DNA of 64,000 nt from Haloferax marinisediminis (GTDB taxonomy: Archaea > Halobacteriota > Halobacteria > Halobacteriales > Haloferacaceae), in contig NZ_WKJP01000001.1 in the NCBI RefSeq assembly GCF_009674585.1, positions 868,001 to 932,000 of the forward strand, in the 5' to 3' direction. The translations under genes and the position numbers were made by a program. The notes beneath the pieces are model-generated. The model was not told where the DNA came from. It saw only the letters and a list, made by a program, of their open reading frames with translations, and did no database searches. Positions 46,420-55,967 of this stretch are shown here, piece after piece (position 1 is the first letter of the stretch; the number at the start of each line of letters is the position of its first letter).

Positions 46420-47805
46420 ATGATTGACAGGCAACTGCTCCGTGACGAACCGGAGCGAGTCCGTGATGCACTCACGGCACGCGGCATGGAGGACGTGGAC
46501 CTCGACCACATCCTCGACGTGTACGACGAGTGGCGCTCGCTGAAAGCCGAAGGCGACAACCTTCGACACGAGCGCAACGAGGTCAGCCAGAAGATTGGCA
46601 AACTGAAACAGGAAGGCAAAGACGAGGAAGCCCAGCAGGCTATCGACCGCTCGGGCGAACTCAAAGAAGAACTGCAGGAACTCGAAGCACGGACGACCGA
46701 CCTCGAATCGGAACTCGACCAGTCGCTCCTCGAACTCCCGAACCTCCCGCACGAGTCGGTCCCGCTCGGGACGGACGAATCGGACAACGAGGAGGTCAAG
46801 CGCGTCGGCTTCGACGACCTGCGTGAACTCCCTGACGAGGTGACGCCCCACTACGAACTCGGTGAGAACCTCGACATCATCGACGAGGCACGCGCCGCGA
46901 AGACGACGGGGTCGGGCTTCTACTTCCTCAAGGGCGAGGGCGCGATGCTCGAACACGCGCTCATCCAGTTCATGCTGGACGTGCACCGCGAACAGGACTA
47001 CGTGGACCTGTTCCCGCCGATTCCGGTCAAGACCACCTCGATGCAGGGCACCGGCCAACTCCCGAAGTTCGCCGAAGACGCCTACCGCATCGGCGGGTCG
47101 GAGACCGAAGACTACGAGGACGACGACCTGTGGCTCTGTCCGACTGCAGAGGTCCCGGTTACGAACATGTACGCCGAGGAAATCCTCCTGAAGGACGACC
47201 TACCGCTGAAGCATCAGGCGTACACGCCGAACTTCCGTCAAGAGGCGGGCGAACACGGCACCGAGACGCGCGGCATCGTCCGTGTCCACCAGTTCAACAA
47301 GGTCGAACTCGTCAACTTCGTCGAACCCGAGGAGTCGTACGACCGTCTCGAAGCCCTCGTCGACGAGGCTGCCGAAGTACTCGACCGTCTCGGCCTCCCG
47401 TACCGCGTCCTCTCGCTCTGTACGGGTGACCTCACCTTCGCGTCGGCGAAGACGTACGACCTCGAAGTGTGGGCACCCGGCACCGAATCGGACGACAGCC
47501 CAGAGGGACTAGGTGGCCGTTGGCTCGAAGTCTCGTCGGCTTCGAACTTCGAGGACTTCCAGGCGCGCCGTGCAGGTCTGCGCTACCGCCCCGAGCGCCA
47601 CGAGTCGGCCGAATACCTCCACACGCTCAACGCGTCGGGGACCGCTGTGGGCCGCGTGATGGTCGCACTCCTCGAATACTACCAGAACGAAGACGGCACC
47701 GTGGACGTGCCGGAGGCGCTCCAACCCTACATGGGTGGCCGCGAAGTCATCGAAGGCCACGAACCCGTCGGTGAGTCGGCCGTCGGCGCTGGCAAGAAAG
47801 ACTGA
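46420..47805 (+). CDS. serS: Seryl-tRNA synthetase
   Basis: A 461-residue class-II aminoacyl-tRNA synthetase charging tRNA-Ser. Residues 1-110 form the long tRNA-binding coiled coil (LRHERNEVSQKIGKLKQEGKDEEA). The catalytic core follows: motif 2 region FRQEAGEHGTETRGIVRVHQFNKVE and motif 3 region LNASGTAVGRVMVALLE. It is the ordinary bacterial-type SerRS, not the rare methanogen form. The start is ATG 46420. Twelve C-terminal acidic and basic residues extend beyond the core. It stands alone. Confidence 0.97.
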   Translation: MIDRQLLRDEPERVRDALTARGMEDVDLDHILDVYDEWRSLKAEGDNLRHERNEVSQKIGKLKQEGKDEEAQQAIDRSGELKEELQELEARTTDLESELDQSLLELPNLPHESVPLGTDESDNEEVKRVGFDDLRELPDEVTPHYELGENLDIIDEARAAKTTGSGFYFLKGEGAMLEHALIQFMLDVHREQDYVDLFPPIPVKTTSMQGTGQLPKFAEDAYRIGGSETEDYEDDDLWLCPTAEVPVTNMYAEEILLKDDLPLKHQAYTPNFRQEAGEHGTETRGIVRVHQFNKVELVNFVEPEESYDRLEALVDEAAEVLDRLGLPYRVLSLCTGDLTFASAKTYDLEVWAPGTESDDSPEGLGGRWLEVSSASNFEDFQARRAGLRYRPERHESAEYLHTLNASGTAVGRVMVALLEYYQNEDGTVDVPEALQPYMGGREVIEGHEPVGESAVGAGKKD

Positions 47806-47898
47806 GACTCCCGTCTCCGATTTTCCGTTACGTCCGTCGAACCTGCTGAATCTCTCCAGCGACGAGTGGCACCGAGTACAACACGTGGTCGACGCCGC

Positions 47899-48246
47899 TC
47901 AGTTCGGTGCGCGGGTGAACGTCCGTAACTCAGAAATTTTCCCGTCACGGGCACGAAACCGGTCGAGAAAGACGAACATCTCGTCTCCGGTACTGTCTTC
48001 GAGGTGACCATGGACGACGATTTCGTCGTCAGATTTCGACTGGACGTACCGGTCGATGACGTGTGTCGTGTCTTTCTGCGGTCGGTCGTCGCGCATGAAC
48101 GAGACGAACTCCTCGCGTCCGTCGAGTGTCATGTCTCCCCGGTGTTGAACGAAGTTCGGGTCGAGGAGGTCCCGAAGCGACTCGTATCCGTGTTCGTCTA
48201 TCGCCGTGTAGTACTGCCGTGCGAGATACGTTGCATCGGGATGCAT
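47899..48246 (-). CDS. SnoaL-like (NTF2-fold) protein
   Basis: A 115-residue protein resembling polyketide-cyclase/SnoaL domains: HPDATYLARQYYTAIDEHGYESLRDLLDPNFVQH, with the pattern of an N-terminal helix followed by strands and DGREEFVSFMRD. The ending is KISELRTFT. Such folds serve as small-molecule cyclases or isomerases, or as binding proteins. No substrate can be stated. ATG 48246 is used; the frame continues upstream but with unrelated basic residues. It is divergent from the tsr3 gene. Confidence 0.7.
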   Translation of the reverse strand: MHPDATYLARQYYTAIDEHGYESLRDLLDPNFVQHRGDMTLDGREEFVSFMRDDRPQKDTTHVIDRYVQSKSDDEIVVHGHLEDSTGDEMFVFLDRFRARDGKISELRTFTRAPN

Positions 48247-48354
48247 ACCAGTATATTGTCTTCTACCTAGAAGAATCCGCCGGCAAAATCGACTGTCACG
48301 TCGTGTGCTGCCTTCCTTCGGGACCCTTTTCTCTCGCACCTCCGTAGGCCGGGT

Positions 48355-48852
48355 GTGGACCTGCACGTTCGATACGAGGGTGACGACGACCCGAAAAAGT
48401 GCACGGCGAAGAAACTCGAACGGTTCGACATGGCGGCCCTCCACGGGTCGGACCGGGCGACACCGTACGGTGTCGTGCTCAATCCGCACGCGGAGAAGGC
48501 GCTCTCACCCGCCGACAAAGACACGGGCGCACTCGTCGCGCTCGACTGCTCGTGGGAGTCTGCTGGTGAGGCGATGTTCTCGCTCCCCGGTGAGCACCGT
48601 GCGCTCCCGTATCTCGTCGCTGCGAACCCGGTCAACTTCGGGCGGCCGATGCAGCTGACGACCGTCGAAGCACTCGCGGCAGCGCTCGTCATCTTCGGCG
48701 AGAAACCGCAGGCCGAAGAGATTCTCTCGAAGTTCCGCTGGGGGCACACGTTCCTCGAACTCAACGAAGAACCGCTGCGGCGCTACTCTGAGTGCGAGGA
48801 TTCGACCGAAGTCGTCGAGATTCAGCGCGAGTACCTCGAACGCGGGGAGTGA
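48355..48852 (+). CDS. tsr3: 16S rRNA aminocarboxypropyltransferase (Tsr3)
   Basis: A 165-residue SPOUT-like enzyme that transfers the aminocarboxypropyl group of SAM onto a modified base of small-subunit rRNA. The segments [57 protein letters not shown] and [19 protein letters not shown] follow the Tsr3/DUF367 pattern closely. It is of normal length for archaea. The start is GTG 48355 ([13 protein letters not shown]). It is followed by the convergent DUF5518-like membrane gene. Confidence 0.92.
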   Translation: MDLHVRYEGDDDPKKCTAKKLERFDMAALHGSDRATPYGVVLNPHAEKALSPADKDTGALVALDCSWESAGEAMFSLPGEHRALPYLVAANPVNFGRPMQLTTVEALAAALVIFGEKPQAEEILSKFRWGHTFLELNEEPLRRYSECEDSTEVVEIQREYLERGE

Positions 48853-48879
48853 CACGCGAATCTCCCGGCAGCGCTCGTT

Positions 48880-49242
48880 TTACCCTTTCACCCACGCACC
48901 GACTGCCCCAGCGAGTGCGCTGTCGATGGCGAAGATGAGCGTCAGGATGATTCCGAGGACGAACACGCTGAGCCCACCGAAGAGACTCCCCAGTGGCCCG
49001 CCGGCGAGTCCGATGAGGCCGCCGAGAAACGCTGCAACGAGACTCACGACGATTCCGGAGATGGACCCCGCGACGAGGCCGTTCCACGCGCCGTTGCCGA
49101 GCGAGCCACCGGCGAGATAGCCTGTCGCGAACCCCCCGATGAGGCCGGCACCGATTTGCCCGACAATCGGGATCGCGAGGCCACCGGCACCGACGACGAG
49201 CATGACGACGAACCCGACGCCGACCGCTTTCCAATCAGTCAT
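48880..49242 (-). CDS. Glycine-rich membrane protein (DUF5518-like)
   Basis: A 120-residue hydrophobic protein with about four membrane helices and many glycines (GFVVMLVVGAGGLAIPIVG, GQIGAGLIGGFATGYLAGGSLGNG). The GxxxG-like spacing and the GNGAWNGLVAGSISGI stretch fit the haloarchaeal DUF5518 family. Function unknown. ATG 49242 is used; the longer in-frame version adds 17 polar residues. It is divergent from nog1, sharing a 144-base region. Confidence 0.7.
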   Translation of the reverse strand: MTDWKAVGVGFVVMLVVGAGGLAIPIVGQIGAGLIGGFATGYLAGGSLGNGAWNGLVAGSISGIVVSLVAAFLGGLIGLAGGPLGSLFGGLSVFVLGIILTLIFAIDSALAGAVGAWVKG

Positions 49243-49386
49243 ACCGCGGGATACTGCGTCATCGTGTAAGAACTTCGTGGCGGGGGACGCCACATCGTGT
49301 GGGCCTCTCGCACGCCTAATTCACCTCACGAGCGGCCGAGACCCAAACGAACGCCCTTTTACGCCTCGGCCGTGTAGCCGTGTCCA

Positions 49387-50412
49387 ATGATTTTCGAGTC
49401 TCTCCCGACCACGCCCCGGTCGGACGAACTCATCGACAAGGCCTTTTCGCGGGCTGCACGCTCGGGGCGAGCGAAGCAGAACAAGTTGGAGGCTCAGCAG
49501 TCGATGCTTCAGACGGCGTCGAACATCCTCTCGGACAACCTCGAAAACGTCGTCGTCGAGTGGCCGGACTTCGAACTCGTCGACCCGTTCTACGGCGAAC
49601 TCGCTGACGCGGTCGTCGCGCAGGCGGTGCAGGGCTACGAGACGGACACCGGCGAGACCATCGACGGCGTCGACGCCATCCGGAAGAGCCTCTCTGAGAT
49701 TATGTGGGCATCGCGGCAAATCGACAACATCTCCCGCGAGTACCAGCCGAAACTCCGCAAGACGGACGCGGACCTCGCACGAAAACACCGCAAACAAGCG
49801 TTCGCTCGCATGGCGAGCGTCGTCGAGGAAGTCGAAGACGACCTGCTGTTCGTCGGTGCCGCCCGCGACGCACTGAAGAACCTCCCGGACATCCGCCCCG
49901 ACGAACCGGCAATCGTCGTCGCAGGTTACCCGAACGTCGGGAAGTCGTCGTTCGTCAACACTGTCACCCGCGCGTCGAACGAGATTGCGCGCTACCCATT
50001 TACGACGAAGGGCGTCCAGATTGGCCACTTCGACCGCAACCGCATCCGCTACCAGATTATCGATACGCCAGGCCTCCTCGACCGGCCGGAAGACGAGCGA
50101 AACGACATCGAGCGACAGGCCGTCAGCGCCCTCGAACACCTCGGTGACGCCGTCATCTTCGTCGCCGACGCCAGCGAGGAGTGTGGCTACCCCATCGAAT
50201 CGCAACTCGAACTCCGCGACGCCGTGCAGGCGCGATTCGAAGAGCGCAACATCCCTGTTCTCACCGTCTGCAACAAGAGCGACCGCTCGACCGACATGGA
50301 GGCCGACCTCTACATGAGCGTCGAGACGGGAGAAAACGTGGATGCAGTCCTCGACGCTGCCGCGGACGCCGTCGGGTTCGACCCCGACATCCCGCCGTCG
50401 CGTAACGAGTAA
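49387..50412 (+). CDS. Nog1-type GTPase, ribosome biogenesis
   Basis: A 341-residue OBG/Nog1-family GTPase acting in large-subunit assembly. Residues 1-160 are the Nog1 N-terminal helical region (RAKQNKLEAQQSMLQTASNI). The G domain follows: GYPNVGKSSFVN (G1), TTKG (G2), IDTPGLL (G3), and CNKSDRS (G4). It lacks the long eukaryotic C-terminal extension. ATG 49387 is used. The upstream region includes a short AT-rich element before CGTGTCC. A hairpin at 50483-50504 lies downstream of the stop. Confidence 0.9.
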   Translation: MIFESLPTTPRSDELIDKAFSRAARSGRAKQNKLEAQQSMLQTASNILSDNLENVVVEWPDFELVDPFYGELADAVVAQAVQGYETDTGETIDGVDAIRKSLSEIMWASRQIDNISREYQPKLRKTDADLARKHRKQAFARMASVVEEVEDDLLFVGAARDALKNLPDIRPDEPAIVVAGYPNVGKSSFVNTVTRASNEIARYPFTTKGVQIGHFDRNRIRYQIIDTPGLLDRPEDERNDIERQAVSALEHLGDAVIFVADASEECGYPIESQLELRDAVQARFEERNIPVLTVCNKSDRSTDMEADLYMSVETGENVDAVLDAAADAVGFDPDIPPSRNE

Positions 50413-50482
50413 CCACAGCTCGGCGGCGGCGTGCCATCCGAGTAGTCTCGGTGGAGCCGCACTCTTGATGAGGGACGTGTTC

Positions 50483-50504
50483 GAGGCCTTGTTACATCAA
50501 GGCC
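50483..50504 (+). repeat. Hairpin between nog1 and the histidine kinase gene
   Basis: GGCCTTG (50485-50491) pairs with CAAGGCC (50498-50504) around a 6-base loop, with partial extension outward. It may terminate nog1 transcription or lie in the kinase gene leader. Confidence 0.45.
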
Positions 50505-50586
50505 CTCGGCAGCGAAAGTTTCAGCAGTGAGAACTAGAGGCGTGCCCTTATCTGCTGTCTCTACACAGAAACGGCACCAAGCTGGT

Positions 50587-52350
50587 ATGTACGAACCGAT
50601 ACACGTCCTTCACCTCGACGACAAGCCAGCGTTCGCTGAACTCACGGCGACGTTTCTCGAACGAGAAGAGGACTCTCTCACCGTCGAGACTGAACACTCG
50701 ACGACCGAAGGCATCGACCGATTACGCGAGGACGACTTCGATTGTGTCGTCTCCGACTACGACATGCCCAAACAGGATGGTATCGAGTTTCTCAGAGCCG
50801 TTAGACGAGAATGTCCATCGCTTCCGTTCATCCTCTTTACGGGGAAAGGCTCCGAGGAGGTTGCGAGTGAGGCAATCTCCGCAGGGGTGACGGAGTATCT
50901 CCAGAAGGAACCCGGAACGAGTCAGTACGAAATCTTGGCCAATCGTATCACCAACTCCGTCGAGCAACGTCGGGCACAGGCTGCCGCCGCCGAGGCCGAA
51001 CAGCGACTCCAGTCTCTCACAGGGAACACGAACGACATCCTCTGGATGTTCAACGGTGACTTTAGCGAACTGTTGTTCGTCAACTCACCGTACGAGGAAA
51101 TCTGGGGGAGTTCTATCGAGGAACTTCGAGCGGACTCACTCTCGTTTATCGAGAACATCCACCCAGACGACCGAGAGATGGTGAGATACTATCTGGAACG
51201 GCTCTCTGCTGGCGAATCGGTAGACCATGAGTACCGAGTAAATGCCGCCGAAGGCTACAGCCGGTGGGTCTGGGTTCAAGGTGAGCCGATTTTCGACGAC
51301 GATGGTGACGTCGTCCGAGTTGTTGGATTTGCTCGGGATATCACCGACCGAACCGAGCGAAAACGTGACCTCGAACGCTACGAGTCAATGGTCGAAGCCT
51401 CAGGTGACCCAATCTATACGCTCGACAGTCAGGGCCGGTTTACTACGGTAAACACCGCATTTTCTCAGTTGACTGGCTACAGTGGCGAGTCGATTGTCGG
51501 TAAACACGCTTCGGAGGTTCTCAGTGACGAGTACGTCGCAACAGGTGAGCAGCTCGTCAAATCGCTCCTGTCGTCTCCGAAGGACAACGCGACGTTCGAG
51601 TTGACGCTCCAGACAGCCACTGGAGAATCCATCACGTGTGAGAACCATCTCGCGTTGCTCCCGTTCGAGGACGAGTTCAGAGGTTCCGTCGGTGTCCTTC
51701 GAGATATCTCTGAGCGGGTCACACAGATACGACACCTCAGAAACGAACGTGACCTCCTCGACGAGTTCGCAGGCGTGGTCAGCCACGATTTACGAAGCCC
51801 GTTGACGGTGGCTTCGGGGAGACTCGCGTTGGCCCAAGAGGAGTTCGAAAGCGAGCACCTCGACGCGATCGCGAGTGCACACGACCGCATCGAGGGACTC
51901 ATTCGAGACCTCCTCAACTTGGCTCGAGAGGGTGAGGAAATCGGTGAAACGGAGCCAGTCCGAGTTGCGGACATCGCCACACGTGGTTGGCACACTGTCG
52001 TGGTGAGTGGTGCTACGATTGCCATCGAAACCGACCGTTCGGTCGAGGCTGATGCCAGCCGATTCCAGCAACTGCTGGAGAACCTCTTCCGAAATGCGAT
52101 TCAACACAGTGGTGGCGATGTCACGGTAACCGTTGGCGACATCGAAGGTGGGTTCTACGTGGCAGACGACGGTCCCGGGATTCCGGACGACGAGCGAGAC
52201 CAAATCTTCAAAGCCGGGTACACCACCTCGACCGATGGGTCTGGCCTCGGATTGAATATCGTTCGAGAAATCGCCTACGCCCACGGGTGGGAAATCGAGC
52301 TTTCGTCCACCACAGACGGTGGCGCTCGATTCGAGTTCATCTACGAGTGA
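50587..52350 (+). CDS. Hybrid sensor histidine kinase: receiver-PAS-PAS-HisKA-HATPase
   Basis: A 587-residue cytoplasmic signalling protein. Residues 1-125 are a response-regulator receiver with phospho-acceptor Asp57 (VVSDYDMPKQDG) and Lys in FTGKGSEEV. Two PAS domains follow (about 150-270, 275-390; FAGVVS begins the kinase). The HisKA site is His400 in VVSHDLRSPLT. The ATPase N-box/G1 motifs are LLENLFRNAIQHSG, VADDGPGIPDD, and GSGLGLNIVREI. The architecture, with an N-terminal receiver, is common in haloarchaeal kinases. No membrane segment or cognate regulator is adjacent. ATG 50587 is used. Confidence 0.9.
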   Translation: MYEPIHVLHLDDKPAFAELTATFLEREEDSLTVETEHSTTEGIDRLREDDFDCVVSDYDMPKQDGIEFLRAVRRECPSLPFILFTGKGSEEVASEAISAGVTEYLQKEPGTSQYEILANRITNSVEQRRAQAAAAEAEQRLQSLTGNTNDILWMFNGDFSELLFVNSPYEEIWGSSIEELRADSLSFIENIHPDDREMVRYYLERLSAGESVDHEYRVNAAEGYSRWVWVQGEPIFDDDGDVVRVVGFARDITDRTERKRDLERYESMVEASGDPIYTLDSQGRFTTVNTAFSQLTGYSGESIVGKHASEVLSDEYVATGEQLVKSLLSSPKDNATFELTLQTATGESITCENHLALLPFEDEFRGSVGVLRDISERVTQIRHLRNERDLLDEFAGVVSHDLRSPLTVASGRLALAQEEFESEHLDAIASAHDRIEGLIRDLLNLAREGEEIGETEPVRVADIATRGWHTVVVSGATIAIETDRSVEADASRFQQLLENLFRNAIQHSGGDVTVTVGDIEGGFYVADDGPGIPDDERDQIFKAGYTTSTDGSGLGLNIVREIAYAHGWEIELSSTTDGGARFEFIYE

Positions 52351-52374
52351 GTAGTTGGGAGGGCCGAAGGGGGA

Positions 52375-53112
52375 TCATTCTGCCGTGTAGACCATCTGAA
52401 CAGTCGCCGAGACGGTCACTGGACCGGGCGTGAGTTCAGTCGGTGCACCAGCGCTGGTGGCGCGAGCGGCGTCTTCAGCGTACGCGACGGGGTACGGTCC
52501 GGGTGAGAACCCACCGCCCACGTTGGCCGTGTGGACGCCAGTGATTCGTAGGTCGGCCGCGGCGGCGACGGTGTCGGCGTCAGCCTTCGCCGACTCGACG
52601 GCCTGCGTCAGGGCTTCACTGCGGAGTTCGGCGCGCTTCTCATCGGTGAGCGTGAAGAACACGCCGCGAATCTCGTCTGCACCGGCACCGACTGCGAGGT
52701 CGATGACTTCACCAGCACGGTCGGGTGCGACTTCGACGGTGAGGCTGTGAACGGCACGGTAGCCGATGAGTTCGCGCTCTCCGTTGTAGTTGTACTCGGG
52801 GTAGATGTTGAACCCGGTACTCTGGATGGCGTCTTCAGCGATGCCAGCGTCGGTGAGGGCTGCTCGAACGGCGGCCACATCGTCAGCGACCATTCCGCGG
52901 GCCTCGTCGGCGGAGTCCGCCGTCGCGGTTATCGCGACGTTGACGACGGCGAGGTCGGATTCGGCAGTCACCTCACCGGTTCCGGTCGTCGAGATGGTCG
53001 TCGCGTCTGTCCCATCGGTACTTCCGGGCGTCGTCTGGAGCGGTGCAGAGAGACACCCGGCGAGTAGCACGAGGCCTGCGAGGAGGAGTGGAGCGATGAG
53101 TCGTCGTTTCAT
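52375..53112 (-). CDS. SIMPL-domain (DUF541) lipoprotein
   Basis: A 245-residue exported lipoprotein: MKRRLIAPLLLAGLVLLAGC signal with lipobox at residue 20, then the SIMPL/DUF541 domain. Recognisable elements are ISTTGTGEVTAESDLAVVNVAI, DAIQSTGFNIYPEYNYNGER and AVNGAGADEIRGV-like VGAGADEIRGVFFTL. The family is found in bacteria and archaea on the outer face; roles in stress or signalling are proposed but unproven. ATG 53112 places the signal at the N-terminus. It is convergent with the histidine kinase gene. Confidence 0.85.
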   Translation of the reverse strand: MKRRLIAPLLLAGLVLLAGCLSAPLQTTPGSTDGTDATTISTTGTGEVTAESDLAVVNVAITATADSADEARGMVADDVAAVRAALTDAGIAEDAIQSTGFNIYPEYNYNGERELIGYRAVHSLTVEVAPDRAGEVIDLAVGAGADEIRGVFFTLTDEKRAELRSEALTQAVESAKADADTVAAAADLRITGVHTANVGGGFSPGPYPVAYAEDAARATSAGAPTELTPGPVTVSATVQMVYTAE

Positions 53113-53221
53113 ACCCACTAGAGGGCAGATGAGATATTCAATCCGCGTTAGAGACAAAGAGTCACTGTACCTATCGTAGTCGGCCGGTTCAGGAGGCCGG
53201 AACCGAGCGGTTTCGGGCCGT

Positions 53222-54526
53222 CTAGTCGGCGACAGCGACGTAGCGAACTTCGACTGTCACCTCGTCTGCCCCCCACGGCGAGAGCGGGTCGGGTGCGACC
53301 GAATTCACCCTGTCGGTGAGTTCGGATTGGACTCGTGGTGGGTCGGACCACGGGTCGTGGCCGACGGTGACGACGACTGCCCTCGGTTCCTGCAGTGGTC
53401 CGCTGTCGTATCTGATGTCCATCGCCAACAGTCGGGCGTCCGACGCTGTGAGTACGTCTTCGGTGGCGTCCTGTGCGTCTGCTTGGAACCCGGAATTTCG
53501 GTACGTTGTGTAGGTGACTGCACCGAGGAACGACGACAGAACGAGCAGTCCCATCCCGAGGGCGGCGATACGGATGATGGTTATTCGTCGGGCCTCACTC
53601 CGCCGAAACCATCGCTCCGGGCGGTAGCCCTGTTCCCAGAGAACGGCGATTGCGACGAAGTTGACAGAGAGGATGTTGACGAGCACGAGAATCGCCGACC
53701 CGATGACCGTCTCGGGTGCACCCCACGCGATGCCGATACCGACGACGGCCGTCGGTGGAACCAACGCGGCGGCTATCATGACGCCCACGAGTGCGGTTGA
53801 GACGCCCGACGAGAGTGAGATTGCACCGGCCGCACCGGCACCTAACGCGATGACCAACGAGAGGATGTCGGGCGTGAGTCGTTCGTCGACTTCGGGAATC
53901 GACAGCACCTCTCTGACCGACAACGGGACGGCACCCGTCTCCTTGAGGAGGAAGGCGAACACGGCGGCGGCACCGACGGCCAACACCCCGCCAAGCGCCT
54001 GTAATCGGACGCCTCTGACGAACATCTCGTCGTCGTCGACGACGGTCCCGACGCTCGCGGCCATCGCCGGGCCGACGAGTGGCGCGATGACCATCGAGCC
54101 GACGACGACTGCCGGCGAGTTGAGGAGGAGACCGGCAGTGGCGACGACTGCCGAGATGACCGTCATGACGACGTACATCGGCAACGATGGCGCGAGCTCT
54201 GCGGCCTTCGCCGCCAACTCCTCGCGGGCGATACGGTCGCCGTTCTCGTCGTCTTGTTCGTACTTCTCTACCAGTTCGTCGAATCGCTTCGATGCCACCG
54301 TCTCGGCGTTCACGACGACGGTGTAGGCGTCGCGCTCGATGCCCGCATCCCGTAATCGCGTTAAGACTGGTTCGACCGCCGCCTTCGGAACTGGGAAGGT
54401 GACGACGGCGACGTAGTCACGTCCGGAGACCTCGTCGGAGACGGCGTAGTCGACGCCTTCCTCGTCGAGCGTCCGGATGACCGTCTGTCGCTTCCCTGTC
54501 GGCACCAGCACCTGTACGAGTCGCAC
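53222..54526 (-). CDS. DUF389-family membrane protein (TIGR00341-like)
   Basis: A 434-residue protein. The N-terminal 120 residues are a soluble ferredoxin-like domain (MRLVQVLVPTGKRQTVIRTL, ending ELAAKAAELAPSLP). About seven to eight membrane helices follow (MYVVMTVISAVVATAGLLL, VVGSMVIAPLVGPAMAASVG, ALVPPTAVVGIGIAWG), with the conserved SMVIAPLVGP and ALVPP motifs of DUF389. A roughly 100-residue soluble C-terminal domain ends it. Function in archaea is unknown. The start codon is GTG 54526. Confidence 0.87.
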   Translation of the reverse strand: MRLVQVLVPTGKRQTVIRTLDEEGVDYAVSDEVSGRDYVAVVTFPVPKAAVEPVLTRLRDAGIERDAYTVVVNAETVASKRFDELVEKYEQDDENGDRIAREELAAKAAELAPSLPMYVVMTVISAVVATAGLLLNSPAVVVGSMVIAPLVGPAMAASVGTVVDDDEMFVRGVRLQALGGVLAVGAAAVFAFLLKETGAVPLSVREVLSIPEVDERLTPDILSLVIALGAGAAGAISLSSGVSTALVGVMIAAALVPPTAVVGIGIAWGAPETVIGSAILVLVNILSVNFVAIAVLWEQGYRPERWFRRSEARRITIIRIAALGMGLLVLSSFLGAVTYTTYRNSGFQADAQDATEDVLTASDARLLAMDIRYDSGPLQEPRAVVVTVGHDPWSDPPRVQSELTDRVNSVAPDPLSPWGADEVTVEVRYVAVAD

Positions 54527-54613
54527 GCTCTTACGTCACTCCCGGCGGCCAAATAAGCAGGGGGCGAGGAGGCTCGCTCGCGAACGTGCATCTCGGCTCG
54601 CCGACTGCGCAGA

Positions 54614-55327
54614 TTACTCCGGCCGGAGTCGTTGCAAGACCGGCATCTCGTCGATTTGCTCGTCCGAGAGGACCGACCAGTCGATACCTGACGGGCGCGA
54701 GTACGGCGTCTCGGTTCGAATCGTTCGCTCGGGTGTGACGACGAGGTCCATCGGGACGTCGTGGGTGTCCGGTTCGGGGGCGTCGTTGCGCAGTTGTTTC
54801 TCGTGAACCGTCGTGACGATGGAGGTGGTGTCGTCGACGGCGCCGAGCCCCTGAAGCACCGCGAATTCGAGGTCACTGAACCCCTCGCCTTTGCCGATTC
54901 GGGCACCGGTTTCGGTGACTGCGACCGACCCCGAGACGACGAGGTCGATTGCCGGCAGGGCTTCGGGACCGACCTGCTCTGCGTAGGCTTCGACGTGGGA
55001 CACTGTGGGCGCGCTGTCGAGGGCGTCGTCGTCGAGACGCGCGGGGTCCAGTTCGTAGAAACACTTCTCGTCGCGGAGGCGGGGAACAGCCATGTAGACG
55101 GTTTTCCCTTCCCGGAGCGCGCGACGCCTGACGGGGAGTTGTGGCGAATCGGGATTCGCTTTCACCGTCGTTGCGGCGGTCCACTCGTCCGTCTCGGCGA
55201 GTCGGTCGGCGGCCGTCGCTGCGTCAGCAAAGTTTGGGATGCGACCGTGAGGAGGGAACGGAAATCGGGCCACTCCCGATTCTTCGAGGTCGTCCCACAC
55301 TGCTTCTCGAACGTCTGCTTTGTCCAT
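54614..55327 (-). CDS. 5-formyltetrahydrofolate cyclo-ligase family protein
   Basis: A 237-residue MTHFS-like protein. The N-terminus MDKADVREAVWDDLEESG and the substrate/ATP segments VKANPDSPQLPVRRRALREG, KTVYMAVPRLRDEKCFY and GARIGKGEGFSDLEFAVL match the family. It may make methenyl-tetrahydrofolate, or act on an archaeal C1 carrier; the haloarchaeal enzyme is longer and acidic. ATG 55327 begins the conserved region. It is divergent from a GNAT acetyltransferase gene, with an AT-rich 138-base gap. Confidence 0.85.
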   Translation of the reverse strand: MDKADVREAVWDDLEESGVARFPFPPHGRIPNFADAATAADRLAETDEWTAATTVKANPDSPQLPVRRRALREGKTVYMAVPRLRDEKCFYELDPARLDDDALDSAPTVSHVEAYAEQVGPEALPAIDLVVSGSVAVTETGARIGKGEGFSDLEFAVLQGLGAVDDTTSIVTTVHEKQLRNDAPEPDTHDVPMDLVVTPERTIRTETPYSRPSGIDWSVLSDEQIDEMPVLQRLRPE

Positions 55328-55465
55328 CGGTTAGTGTCTCGTATTCACCCCGGAGAGATACGCTTGTCCCAGTTCGAGATAGATTTTTCTCCGCTTCCGA
55401 GTTATTTTCTTTCACTATCCTATCGGCGCGAAACAATTTTGCGACACCGCCACGAATAGTGTCGT

Positions 55466-55951
55466 ATGTTCGTCCGGACTGCGAGAGAGACCGACGTATC
55501 TGACATCGCACACATCTGCACCAACGGATGGCGCGACGCGATGGGTGGCGCCACCGCAGTGGGCGAAACGGAGGCACTCGTCGAGAGACAGTTCGACGAG
55601 ACGCACCTCAGTCGAGAGCTTCGACAGGCAGGCGGTGACCACGGCTGGGTCGTCGCCGTCGAAGATGACGAAGTCGTCGCGGCTGGCGGTGGCAGGCTCA
55701 CGGACAGTGCGGCCGGAGAGGTGTTCTCGCTCCACACGCATCCCGAGACGCACCGAGTGGAGGCCGGGGCTGCGGTGCTCAGGACGCTCACCGCACAACA
55801 GGTTATCGGGGGAGCACGCGAGCAGTGGGCGTCGTGCCTAGACGGCGACGAGGAGATGCTCTCGTTCTATCGAGAACAGGGGTTCGAAGTCGTGTCATCG
55901 GCCAGTTCAGATGGCTCTCCTGCGTCGCTTCGGTTGGTCAGGCGCATCTAA
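55466..55951 (+). CDS. GNAT-family N-acetyltransferase
   Basis: A 161-residue GNAT domain. The start MFVRTARETDVSDIAHICTNGWRDA is a typical first strand and helix. The core strand is VVAVEDDEVVAAGGGRL, and the acetyl-CoA loop region is VFSLHTHPETHRVEAGAAVLRTL. The standard Q/RxxGxG/A loop is poorly conserved here, so cofactor binding may differ. The target is unknown. The ATG follows a T-rich, TATA-like segment at 55398-55404. The gene ends 17 bases before the convergent Bat-type regulator gene. Confidence 0.75.
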   Translation: MFVRTARETDVSDIAHICTNGWRDAMGGATAVGETEALVERQFDETHLSRELRQAGGDHGWVVAVEDDEVVAAGGGRLTDSAAGEVFSLHTHPETHRVEAGAAVLRTLTAQQVIGGAREQWASCLDGDEEMLSFYREQGFEVVSSASSDGSPASLRLVRRI

Positions 55952-55967
55952 TTCGGTCGAACAGAAT